DNA from: an uncultured Eubacterium sp.
GTDB lineage: Bacteria; Bacillota; Clostridia; Lachnospirales; Lachnospiraceae
Assembly (NCBI GenBank): GCA_948579355.1
Contig: CAPAOV010000007.1
Span: 1-64,000 of the forward strand
DNA length: 64,000 bases
Direction: 5' to 3'
The notes under the pieces were generated by a model that worked only from the letters and a program-made list of their open reading frames with translations, made no database searches and was not told the origin of the DNA. Shown piece after piece: positions 42,650-50,736 of this stretch (positions are counted from its first letter, which is position 1; each line of letters starts with the position of its first letter). Both the position numbers and the translations under genes were made by a program.

Positions 42650-43867
42650 TTATGCGTTTCCAACGTTCTGATAAATGGAGAGCATCGGCATCATAATCGC
42701 CCCGACAACGCCGCCGACAACAACGGCGAGCACCACGATAATCAGCGGCTCCATCGCTGATGTAAGACGCTTTGTCGCCTCTTCCACTTCGGATTCATAG
42801 TATTCCGCAACTTTATCCAGCATTTGCTCGGTCGTACCGGTTTCTTCCCCAATCTTCACCATGTGAGTTACCATCGGTGGAAATACTTTCGAGGCCTCGA
42901 GTGGCTCCGACATCGGAATACCCTGCATAACTTCTTCCCGACATCCTTTTATGGCGTCTCGCATAACACGGTTCTCAATTACATTTCCTACGATTTCAAG
43001 CGCCTCCACAAGAGGGACGCCGGATACAATGAGCGTCGACATCGTCATCGAAAATTTAGCGGCGGCATTTTTTACGGAAAAATTACGAAACATCGGTATA
43101 CGCAGAGCAACACGGCTGGTAAACTGTTTGCCCGGCTCGGTCTTTCTCCCGAACGAGATAAAGATTATGAGGAAAACAAGGGACGCCAGAACTGCTACGA
43201 TATTGTTCACCATAAAATTACTGACCGCGATAACCGCTTTCGTCAAAAACGGCAGTTCTTCTCCCATCTGTTCAAATGTCTCCTCAAAATTCGGCACAAC
43301 TGTTGTCATCAGAACAATAACGACGCCGACTGCCACTACTAAGACAACAATCGGATAAATCATCGCCGATTTTATCATGGATGTCAATTTCATATCCTTA
43401 TCAAACTGGTCGCAGATACGGCTGAAAGCAATTTCCAGATTACCGGTTGCCTCGCCGGCAGCTACCATGTGAATGAGCAGCGACGGGAATACCTTATTCT
43501 CCTCTTCCATCGCTTCTGCGAGACTGTCGCCTTTTTCTACCGCCACCTGTACGTTCATCAATGCGGTACGCAGATATTTGTTCTCTGTCTGGTCCTGTAC
43601 CATGCGCAGTCCGTCAATAACGGTAACGCCCGCCGTCAGAATACTGTAAAACTGCTTACAGAAAATAGTAATATCCTTTTTCTTTACCGGATTACCAATC
43701 GTAATATTCCAACTGGCATTGGCTAAATCCGTTGCTTTACGGATATCAAGGACAACGCTGCCATCGCCTTTCAGTCTCTGGACAGCCGCTTCCTCGCTCA
43801 TGGCCTCCAACATACCTTTCTTTTCTTTTCCATACTTATCCGTAATTGTATATTTGTATCTCGCCAA
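42650..43867 (-). CDS. pilC: Type IV pilus platform protein PilC (GspF family)
   Basis: 405 residues. Two repeats of the GspF domain, each a cytoplasmic helical bundle followed by membrane helices: FCKQFYSILTAGVTVIDGL...AAGEATGNLEIAF and FSMTMSTLIVSGVPLVEAL...KIGEETGTTEQML, with three transmembrane segments including the C-terminal GGVVGAIMMPM. It anchors the PilB and PilT motors. TTG start at 43867 behind AAGGAGG; the tempting ATG beside it is in another frame. Confidence 0.95.
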   Translation of the reverse strand: MARYKYTITDKYGKEKKGMLEAMSEEAAVQRLKGDGSVVLDIRKATDLANASWNITIGNPVKKKDITIFCKQFYSILTAGVTVIDGLRMVQDQTENKYLRTALMNVQVAVEKGDSLAEAMEEENKVFPSLLIHMVAAGEATGNLEIAFSRICDQFDKDMKLTSMIKSAMIYPIVVLVVAVGVVIVLMTTVVPNFEETFEQMGEELPFLTKAVIAVSNFMVNNIVAVLASLVFLIIFISFGRKTEPGKQFTSRVALRIPMFRNFSVKNAAAKFSMTMSTLIVSGVPLVEALEIVGNVIENRVMRDAIKGCREEVMQGIPMSEPLEASKVFPPMVTHMVKIGEETGTTEQMLDKVAEYYESEVEEATKRLTSAMEPLIIVVLAVVVGGVVGAIMMPMLSIYQNVGNA

Positions 43868-43907
43868 ATCATTTCCTCCTTCTCACGATGCAACATTGTA
43901 TTACAAA

Positions 43908-45026
43908 TTAAAAAGTTCCCGTCTCAAAACCGCCTTCCAGCCACGAAAGGTCTTCTGCTGCGCCATCCGATGCAGACGGAATCCTCTTGGCAAGACTTCC
44001 TTTGTCCTGTGCGTAGACAAGGGCATCTTCCGCCGTAATCCGGCGAGAATGAAACAAATCAAACAGAGCATCATCCATCGTCTGCATACCGCTTTGTTTA
44101 TTCGTCTGTATAATAGACGGTATCTGATGAGGCTTTGCCTCTCGAATCAGATTGCGCACAGCGCTGTTTGCATACATAATTTCAAACGCCGCAACCCGGC
44201 CCTTTTTGTCCGCGGTAGGTAACAACTGCTGTGAAATAATTGCCTCCAGCAAAGTGGCAAGCTGCAAACGGATTTGCGCCTGCTGATGCGTAGGGAAAAC
44301 GTCGATAATTCTTTCAATCGTCGGCACCGCGCCAATCGTATGCAGCGTCGAGAGTACCAGATGTCCGGTCTCTGCTGCCGTAACAGCCGTTGCAATCGTA
44401 TCCAAATCACGCATCTCACCAACGAGTATAATATCCGGATCTTCACGCAGAGCGGCGCGTAATGCTCCGGCATAAGACTGCGTATCAATGCCGACCTCCC
44501 TCTGGTTGACAATCGAACCGGCATGAGTATGTAAATATTCGATAGGGTCTTCCAACGTAATAATATGCTTATTCTGCGTCTGGTTAATAATATTAATCAG
44601 GGAAGCAAGCGTCGTGGATTTTCCGCTTCCGGTCGGCCCGGTTACTAAAATCAGTCCGCGCTTTTTCAATACCAGCTCCAATACCGACTGCGGCAGTCCC
44701 AACGCCTCCGGAGACGGTATTACCGTATTTACGAGACGGATAACAAACGCCATGGTACCGCGCTGTTTAAATATATTGACACGGAACCGCCCGACTCCTT
44801 TGATGGCGTAAGAAAAATCAACCTCGCCCTCTTTGTTGAAGCGCTCCACCAGACGTCCCGGAATCATCTGTTCAACCAAAGTCTTCGAATCGGCCGGAAG
44901 AATTTTTTCCTCCGTCAGATTGACTAACTCTCCATTTACACGGCATTTCACCGGTATTCCTACCGAGACATGGATATCGGACGCCCCCAGCTTTCGTGCC
45001 TTAGTCAGCAATTCATTAATCGTCAT
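43908..45026 (-). CDS. pilT: Pilus retraction ATPase PilT
   Basis: 372 residues. Walker A GPTGSGKSTT, Asp box ITLEDPIEYLH, Walker B LVGEMRDLDTI, His box TGHLVLSTLHT, and the AIRNLIRE-like retraction motif (AVRNLIREAK). Shorter than PilB and without the MshEN domain or zinc cysteines, so it is the retraction motor; twitching is therefore likely. 18 bases after pilB. Confidence 0.96.
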   Translation of the reverse strand: MTINELLTKARKLGASDIHVSVGIPVKCRVNGELVNLTEEKILPADSKTLVEQMIPGRLVERFNKEGEVDFSYAIKGVGRFRVNIFKQRGTMAFVIRLVNTVIPSPEALGLPQSVLELVLKKRGLILVTGPTGSGKSTTLASLINIINQTQNKHIITLEDPIEYLHTHAGSIVNQREVGIDTQSYAGALRAALREDPDIILVGEMRDLDTIATAVTAAETGHLVLSTLHTIGAVPTIERIIDVFPTHQQAQIRLQLATLLEAIISQQLLPTADKKGRVAAFEIMYANSAVRNLIREAKPHQIPSIIQTNKQSGMQTMDDALFDLFHSRRITAEDALVYAQDKGSLAKRIPSASDGAAEDLSWLEGGFETGTF

Positions 45027-45044
45027 ATTCCTGCTCCTCTACGT

Positions 45045-46745
45045 TTACTCTGCTGCAATTCGCTCTACTTCGGAGATGGAAGTAACACCTTTCAATACCA
45101 GCTTGGCCGCTCCGAGCCGAAGTGTCGTCATCCCTTCCGAAAGCGCTGTCTTCTGTATCTCATCCGCTCCCCCGCCGGCTGTAATCACTCTTCGTATCTC
45201 CTTGGATATCGTCATAATCTCGTAAACGCCAATTCGTCCACGGTATCCGGTGCCGTTACAAAATGCGCATCCCTGTCCGTTCGGCTCGTAGACAACGGGA
45301 GCCGCATCGCCGCGCAGATGCAGTCTTTTCTTATCTTCTTCCGTCAGATTATGCTTTCTCTTGCACTTTGGACACAGCCGCCGCACAAGTCGCTGTGCGA
45401 TAATACCCTCGGTAGAATCGGCAATCAAATAAGGCTCTACCCCCATATCTTCCAAACGGGTTACAGTACTCGCCGCACTGTTTGTATGTAGCGTACTGAC
45501 AACTAAATGTCCGGTAATAGCCGCTTTTACCGCTATGCCTGCCGTCTCCTCATCACGTATCTCTCCAATCATAATGATATCAGGGTCCTGACGGAGAATA
45601 GAGCGCAGGGCAGAGGCAAAAGTAAGTCCCGCCTTTTCATTTACCTGTACCTGATTGATACCATCGACATCCGCTTCGACCGGGTCCTCTACTGTAACTA
45701 TATTCACACTTCCTGAATTCAATTCACTCAATACCGTATATAACGTCGTAGATTTTCCACTTCCAGTCGGGCCGGTTACAAGAATAATACCATGCGGCTT
45801 GTGAACCAGCTCATCAAATCGCTTTAATTCCAATTCCGGAAAACCAAGTTCACTCTTGTCTCTTGTCAGCGCCGACTTTGAGGCCAGACGCATAACTACT
45901 TTCTCACCAAAAACGGTAGGCAGGCTGGATACACGGATATCGTATTCGACGCGGTTAAACCGCTGTGTCATACGGCCGTCCTGCGGCGCGCGTTTTTCTG
46001 CGATATTCATACCGCTGATAATCTTTATGCGGGCAATAATCGCATTGAGAAGTTCCTTTTCATAACGCATCATTTCCTGCATGACGCCGTCAATACGGAA
46101 ACGTACCCGAACGCTGTTCTCGAGAGCCTCAATATGAATATCACTGGCACGCTCATTGACTGCCTGCTCAATAATTTTGTTTACTAACAGTACAATCGGC
46201 GCATTGTCTACCTCTTCGTTCGTCTCCTCCTGCTTTTCCCTTGCACTCTGCTGCTCACGCCGCTCTTTCGAATATGTCTCGGCCATCTTCGCTACCTGCT
46301 CGTTACCATAGTAACGCTCAATCCCGAAGTGAACATCCGATGGCGTCGCAACCATAGCTTCTATCTGCATATTTGTGACAATGCCAAGGTCATCCATCGC
46401 CAGAATATCCAACGGGTCAGACATCGCCACACGTAATATATTCGGATTATCCTCATCTAACTCAACCGGCAGCACATTATGCTTGCGCACAATGGATTCC
46501 GGTAACAGGGCGATTACTTCCGGGGCTAGTTTCGCCTCGCGAATCCGCGCAATCGGAAATCCCATCTGCTGATGTAATGCTTCTGCAATTTCATTCTCAT
46601 TGGTAAACTTTAATTCAATTAACGTCTGCCCTAAACGCAATCCCAGTTCACGCTGTTTTTTCAGCGCCTCTCCGAGTTGTTCCTTTGTAACCACGCCGGC
46701 GTCAACCAGCAAATCACCCAGTCGCTTTCTCTTTCTTCCAATCAT
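45045..46745 (-). CDS. pilB: Pilus assembly ATPase PilB with MshEN domain
   Basis: 566 residues. N-terminal MshEN region with two matches to the cyclic-di-GMP motif: RLGDLLVDAG...ALKKQ (8-31) and RLGQTLIELK...ALHQQ (37-60). Then the GspE ATPase: Walker A GPTGSGKSTT, Asp box VTVEDPVE, Walker B IMIGEIRDEET, His box TGHLVVSTLHT, and the zinc tetracysteine CPKC...CAFC. It powers pilin polymerisation. The paired MshEN motif is what binds cyclic-di-GMP in MshE and some GspE-type ATPases, suggesting direct second-messenger control. Confidence 0.96.
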   Translation of the reverse strand: MIGRKRKRLGDLLVDAGVVTKEQLGEALKKQRELGLRLGQTLIELKFTNENEIAEALHQQMGFPIARIREAKLAPEVIALLPESIVRKHNVLPVELDEDNPNILRVAMSDPLDILAMDDLGIVTNMQIEAMVATPSDVHFGIERYYGNEQVAKMAETYSKERREQQSAREKQEETNEEVDNAPIVLLVNKIIEQAVNERASDIHIEALENSVRVRFRIDGVMQEMMRYEKELLNAIIARIKIISGMNIAEKRAPQDGRMTQRFNRVEYDIRVSSLPTVFGEKVVMRLASKSALTRDKSELGFPELELKRFDELVHKPHGIILVTGPTGSGKSTTLYTVLSELNSGSVNIVTVEDPVEADVDGINQVQVNEKAGLTFASALRSILRQDPDIIMIGEIRDEETAGIAVKAAITGHLVVSTLHTNSAASTVTRLEDMGVEPYLIADSTEGIIAQRLVRRLCPKCKRKHNLTEEDKKRLHLRGDAAPVVYEPNGQGCAFCNGTGYRGRIGVYEIMTISKEIRRVITAGGGADEIQKTALSEGMTTLRLGAAKLVLKGVTSISEVERIAAE

Positions 46746-46756
46746 TTTCCATCACC

Positions 46757-46897
46757 TTAATTTTCAGAAGTCTCCACTGCTTCTTTCTTATTTTTCTTTT
46801 TGCGAAAACGAATGCCCAAGGCAATTCCCATCGCCGCTACTGCTGCAAAAAGCACCAGTCTTCCTACATAGTACACGATTTCACTCCATATGGCCAT
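46757..46897 (-). CDS. 46-residue single-pass membrane protein at head of pilus operon
   Basis: Unannotated small gene. ATG at 46897 follows AAAGGAGG by nine bases. It reads MAIWSEIVYYVGRLVLFAA then VAAMGIALGIR, a single hydrophobic helix with a lysine/arginine cluster (RFRKKKNKK) and acidic C-terminal tail, in-facing by the positive-inside rule. The stop lies 11 bases ahead of the pilB start, so it is the first cistron before pilB. No homology can be recalled; a small adaptor of the pilus machine or of hisIE-pil control are options. Confidence 0.7.
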   Translation of the reverse strand: MAIWSEIVYYVGRLVLFAAVAAMGIALGIRFRKKKNKKEAVETSEN

Positions 46898-46951
46898 CAC
46901 ACATGTCCTCCTTTCCGGAATCGGCCTGCCGATTTTAAATATATAAATTTT

Positions 46952-48199
46952 CTATCTTCTGTTGGCCAGTTCTTTTACTACCTCATCCCACGTCAAACCG
47001 CATTCGGCCATCAGCACCATTAAATGATATAGAAAATCTGCAATTTCGTATTTTAATTCTTCTGCGTTGGGATTTTTGGCGGCAATTATAATTTCCGCCG
47101 CTTCCTCCCCACATTTTTTTAATATTTTGTCAATCCCTTTACTGAACAGATAATTCGTGTAAGAACCCTCTTTGGGATTGTTTTTACGATGTAATATCGT
47201 CTCAAAATCTTCCTGCAGGATTGTGAGCGGGTTCGTATCTACATATTCTTTCTTCGCCAGTTCCTGAAAGAAACAACTGTACTTACCCGTATGACAGGCA
47301 GCGCCAACCTGATGTACCTTTGCCAGAATAGTATCTTTGTCACAATCCAGACACAGCTCTTTTACATACTGATAGTGTCCCGACGTATCCCCTTTGCACC
47401 ATAGTTCCTGCCGGCTGCGGCTGTAGTAGGTCATCTTTCCGGTCTCACAGGTCAGACGGTATGATTCTTCATTCATATATGCCATCATCAGAACTTGTCC
47501 TGTCCGATAATCCTGAACGATACAAGGAACCAAGCCTTTCTCGTCAGTTTTAAATTCCGAGAAAGGTATCGCCGTCTCAAACGTGTTCATGCAAATCCCC
47601 GCCTGCTTCATGTTGCGCTTTACTTTGTACAAATCTTTTCTCTCAAAATAATTGGTAGCTACGCCTGACACACCGGGAAGTCTATACAAATCTTCCAAGT
47701 CGTTGCGCAGCAGACTGTCTCTTATGATGATGTTCTTGCCGCAGGCTTCCAGCTTTTTGGCGAGCAGTTCTCCCGCCGTCACATGCTTGACAAGAAGCGT
47801 GTCTGCCGAGAACGAAATCTTTTCGTAAGAAACGTCGTCTCCGACTTCTATTAATATCTTATCGCTGCCAAATCGCCCTACCGCCTCTTTGACAACACCC
47901 ATGTCGGGGCAGATATCGTATTTGATTACTACACGGTCAGCACCTGTATAAAATGCCTTTTTTATGTCTTCAAACTTTCCGACATACATCCCGACAAAAA
48001 ACGGAATATCTATCTTATTCTCTATCTGTTTTAATGTTTCAAGGAACTCCTGCCTCTCTTTTTCTATTTTGGAATAATTATATAGAAACAATTCATCCGC
48101 TCCCGCGAAACAATAATCTTCCGCCATAGTTATAATATTGGCTGACAATTCATTTTCTCCATTGATAAATGGAATCAGTTTTTTGTAGACCACCACCAT
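46952..48199 (-). CDS. hisI: HisIE with extra N-terminal HisA/HisF-like domain
   Basis: 415 residues. C-terminal half is the bifunctional histidine enzyme: HisI (phosphoribosyl-AMP cyclohydrolase) with GLVPCIVQDYRTGQVLMMAYMN, WCKGDTSGH and CLDCDKD; HisE (phosphoribosyl-ATP pyrophosphatase) with YLFSKGIDKILKKCGEEAAEIIIAAKN. The first 215 residues look like a degenerate (beta-alpha)8 barrel of the HisA/HisF type (FAGADELFLYNYSK, AFYTGADRVVIK), which lacks the catalytic aspartates I would expect. Catalyses steps 2 and 3 of histidine synthesis. Follows hisB by 14 bases. The extra domain may be structural. Confidence 0.9.
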   Translation of the reverse strand: MVVVYKKLIPFINGENELSANIITMAEDYCFAGADELFLYNYSKIEKERQEFLETLKQIENKIDIPFFVGMYVGKFEDIKKAFYTGADRVVIKYDICPDMGVVKEAVGRFGSDKILIEVGDDVSYEKISFSADTLLVKHVTAGELLAKKLEACGKNIIIRDSLLRNDLEDLYRLPGVSGVATNYFERKDLYKVKRNMKQAGICMNTFETAIPFSEFKTDEKGLVPCIVQDYRTGQVLMMAYMNEESYRLTCETGKMTYYSRSRQELWCKGDTSGHYQYVKELCLDCDKDTILAKVHQVGAACHTGKYSCFFQELAKKEYVDTNPLTILQEDFETILHRKNNPKEGSYTNYLFSKGIDKILKKCGEEAAEIIIAAKNPNAEELKYEIADFLYHLMVLMAECGLTWDEVVKELANRR

Positions 48200-48213
48200 C
48201 GCCCCCTCTTCTG

Positions 48214-48801
48214 TTATAAAATGCCTTTTGTTGAAAGCACGCCCTGAATCCTTTCATCTATCCGTGACGCCATATCCATTGATTTGGCAACTGCCTTAAA
48301 CATCGCCTCCACGACATGGTGCGTGTTTTCTCCGGCCAGTTGACGGATATGTAAATTCATCTGCGCTCCGCTGGCGAGTCCGGCAAAAAATTCTTTCACC
48401 GTCTCTGTCTCCATCGTTCCCAGACGCTCTGCCTGCAGCGCAGCGTCATAAGCAAAATACGTTCTCCCCGATAAATCGAGAGACGCCATCACCAGCGCGT
48501 CGTCCATCGGTAATACAAAGCTGCCGAACCGGCAAATCCCCTCTTTGTCTCCCAACGCTTCCAAAAATGTCTGTCCGAGTACAATTCCGGTATCCTCTAC
48601 GGTATGATGGGCATCCACATGAATATCTCCCTCTACGGAAACAGCCATGTCAAACAAGCCGTGTCTGGCAAATCCCTCCAGCATATGGTCAAAAAAACCA
48701 ATCCCCGTACGGATATCGTATTGTCCGGAACCATCCAAATCCAGTTCAATAACAATTTCCGTCTCTCTGGTGTCTCTTTCGCATCTTGCAAACCGACTCA
48801 T
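48214..48801 (-). CDS. hisB: Imidazoleglycerol-phosphate dehydratase
   Basis: 195 residues, monofunctional IGPD. IGFFDHMLEGFARHG, DAHHTVEDTGIVLGQ and ENTHHVVEAMFKA supply the manganese-binding histidines and glutamates. Seventh-step enzyme of histidine synthesis. Its promoter at 48843-48871 would also drive hisIE and, with no terminator seen before pilB, possibly the pilus head genes. hisG, hisD, hisC, hisA, hisF and hisH are not in the window. Confidence 0.96.
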   Translation of the reverse strand: MSRFARCERDTRETEIVIELDLDGSGQYDIRTGIGFFDHMLEGFARHGLFDMAVSVEGDIHVDAHHTVEDTGIVLGQTFLEALGDKEGICRFGSFVLPMDDALVMASLDLSGRTYFAYDAALQAERLGTMETETVKEFFAGLASGAQMNLHIRQLAGENTHHVVEAMFKAVAKSMDMASRIDERIQGVLSTKGIL

Positions 48802-48842
48802 TTCATGCCCTCCTCGTTTTTTAACGCAATAACTCTTTTTTT

Positions 48843-48871
48843 ATTATACCGTTTTAGCGTGCAAAAAGCAA
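48843..48871 (-). promoter_or_regulatory. Promoter of hisB-hisIE
   Basis: Minus strand TTGCTT (48866-48871), 17 bases, TATAAT (48843-48848), in the 74-base gap after trmD. Confidence 0.75.
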
Positions 48872-48875
48872 GGTT

Positions 48876-49577
48876 TTAGCTTAAGTTTTCCGTCTTCCAT
48901 TTCTCATACAAATCCGGACGCCTCTCCCTTGTTCTTATCTCCGATTGCTCCTGCCTCCAATTGCTGATTTTTTCATGGTGGCCGCTCAACAGAACATCCG
49001 GCACGCTCCGTCCCATAAATTCAACAGGACGCGTATATTGCGGATATTCGAGTAAGCCGTCGGAAAAACTATCTGTCTGTGCCGAGACATCATTATTGAG
49101 AACGCCGGGCACCATACGGGCAATCGCATCCATCATCACCAGCGCAGGCAATTCTCCCCCCGTCAGTACATAGTCGCCAATTGATACATAATCGGTCACA
49201 ATCTCTTCGAGTACCCGCTCGTCAATTCCCTCATAGTGGCCGCACAAAAAGAGAATACTCTTTTCTGCCGAATATTCCCTCGCCATTTCCTGCCGGAACA
49301 CTTGCCCCTGCGGAGTGAGATAGACAACCCGCGGCCGCTCTCCCAATTCACTGCAGATGCTCTCAAAACAGCGGTACACCGGCTCTGCTTCCATCACCAT
49401 ACCGGCGCCTCCGCCATACGGATAATCATCCACCTTTTTATGCTTATCCAGTGTATAATCCCGTATATTGCGCACTTCCAGCTTAATATGCCCCGCCTCG
49501 ACAGCGCGCCCCAGAATACTCGTATTCATACAGGATTCAATCATTTCCGGAAATAAAGTCATAACATAATAATTCAT
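48876..49577 (-). CDS. trmD: tRNA (guanine37-N1)-methyltransferase TrmD
   Basis: 233 residues. SPOUT fold with a trefoil knot: MNYYVMTLFPEMIESCM, PYGGGAGMVMEAEP, LTPQGQVF, LCGHYEGIDERV and YVLTGGELPALVMMDAIARMVPGVL. Methylates G37 next to the anticodon. One base separates it from rimM. In Bacillus subtilis rplS follows; here hisB does. Confidence 0.97.
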   Translation of the reverse strand: MNYYVMTLFPEMIESCMNTSILGRAVEAGHIKLEVRNIRDYTLDKHKKVDDYPYGGGAGMVMEAEPVYRCFESICSELGERPRVVYLTPQGQVFRQEMAREYSAEKSILFLCGHYEGIDERVLEEIVTDYVSIGDYVLTGGELPALVMMDAIARMVPGVLNNDVSAQTDSFSDGLLEYPQYTRPVEFMGRSVPDVLLSGHHEKISNWRQEQSEIRTRERRPDLYEKWKTENLS

Positions 49578-49578
49578 T

Positions 49579-50088
49579 CTAATCCATCAACCCTCTCATC
49601 ACATGGGCAATTACGACGCCCTCTTTTGTGTCCACTTTTTTAATACAATCCGGAATGATTGGAAACAACAGTTCTTTCCCCTCTCCGGTCTCTATGGAAA
49701 AAACATTATTGGCGCCTGTCTCAATTACATCTTTGACAGTTCCTATTTCCAATCCATCTTCATCAAGCACCTTTGCGCCAATGACATCACAGAAATAGAA
49801 CTGCCCCTCTTTCAGCGGCAGGGCGTTTTCCCGCGTAACCATAATGTCGCATTGGCGCAATTGCTCCACTTCGTTGATATTATTAAATTCCCGAAACTTT
49901 AAAATTACCATATTTTTAAAATACTTTGCATGTTCCACATGCAGCGTCATATTTTCTCCTTTTGCCACCAGAATAACTTCATCTGTCTTATCGAATCGTT
50001 TTATATCATCCGTCGTCGGATATACTTTTACTTCTCCACGGATACCGTGCGGTTTTGTTACCACTCCGATACGAAGCATATCTTCCAT
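49579..50088 (-). CDS. rimM: 16S rRNA processing protein RimM
   Basis: 169 residues. N-terminal RimM beta-barrel (LRIGVVTKPHGIRGEVKVYP) and C-terminal PRC-barrel (FYFCDVIGAKVLDEDG...NVFSIE...LLFPIIPDCI). Assists maturation of the 30S head with ribosomal protein S19. Preceded by a hairpin separating it from khpA. Confidence 0.95.
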   Translation of the reverse strand: MEDMLRIGVVTKPHGIRGEVKVYPTTDDIKRFDKTDEVILVAKGENMTLHVEHAKYFKNMVILKFREFNNINEVEQLRQCDIMVTRENALPLKEGQFYFCDVIGAKVLDEDGLEIGTVKDVIETGANNVFSIETGEGKELLFPIIPDCIKKVDTKEGVVIAHVMRGLMD

Positions 50089-50117
50089 ATTTTTCCCCTC
50101 TCTGTCAAACGAATAAC

Positions 50118-50148
50118 AATCCCCCGCAAGCTCTGCTTACAGGGGATT
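50118..50148 (-). terminator. Hairpin between khpA and rimM
   Basis: AATCCCC / GGGGATT with an inner AAGC/GCTT stem, followed on the minus strand by TGTTATT. It may partially terminate or process the ffh-rpsP-khpA transcript before rimM-trmD. Confidence 0.55.
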
Positions 50149-50177
50149 ATTTGCGGCATCTCTGCCGTTTTTCATTC

Positions 50178-50405
50178 TTATTGAATGTCTACCATAATTT
50201 TTTTGTCACTTTTGGAGCCTGCAGCACGAACTACAGTACGAATTGCCTTGGCAATCCGCCCCTGCTTTCCAATCACTTTACCCATATCGGCAGGTGCGAC
50301 CGTAAGATTGAGAACAATCTGACTATCATCTTCCGTTTCGGTGACAACAACTTCATCCTGACTGTCCACTAATGCACTGGCAATAACTTCTACTAATTCT
50401 TTCAT
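50178..50405 (-). CDS. khpA: KH-domain RNA-binding protein KhpA
   Basis: 75 residues, one KH domain with GKVIGKQGRIAKAIR as the GxxG loop. In other Firmicutes KhpA forms a complex with KhpB that binds mRNAs and affects cell elongation. It sits right after rpsP (11 bases), the standard place (ylqC in Bacillus). Confidence 0.93.
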   Translation of the reverse strand: MKELVEVIASALVDSQDEVVVTETEDDSQIVLNLTVAPADMGKVIGKQGRIAKAIRTVVRAAGSKSDKKIMVDIQ

Positions 50406-50416
50406 TACCGGCCCTC

Positions 50417-50662
50417 CTATTTCTCAATACCTGCCTGTTTAAATAAACGTGCGACAACATCCGTAGGCTGAGCACCATTCTGCAGCCATTTCTTAGCTGC
50501 TTCCTCATCTACTTTTACTACACTAGGTTCCTGATTTGGGTCATAAGTACCAATCTCAGCGATATTCTTTCCATCTCGCGGAGACCTTTCATCAGCAACT
50601 ACGATTCTATAAAATGGTGACTTCTTCTGACCTAATCTCTTTAATCTAATCTTTACTGCCAC
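50417..50662 (-). CDS. rpsP: 30S ribosomal protein S16
   Basis: 81 residues, VAVKIRLKRLGQKKSPFYRIVVADER typical opening with YDP and ARLFKQAGI at the end. GTG start at 50662 behind AAGGAGG; the upstream GTG overlaps that site. Ribosomal gene in the ffh cluster. Confidence 0.96.
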   Translation of the reverse strand: MAVKIRLKRLGQKKSPFYRIVVADERSPRDGKNIAEIGTYDPNQEPSVVKVDEEAAKKWLQNGAQPTDVVARLFKQAGIEK

Positions 50663-50736
50663 GTCTTTCACCTCCTTATCTTCATACTGAAATATATATC
50701 CAAAGAAGAATATGAATTGGTATTCTCCCGGAATGT

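Noticed and set aside
46919..46934. Terminator between hisIE and the pilus operon
   Set aside because: The palindrome AATCGGC CT GCCGATT has only seven pairs and no U-tract, so readthrough is more likely.
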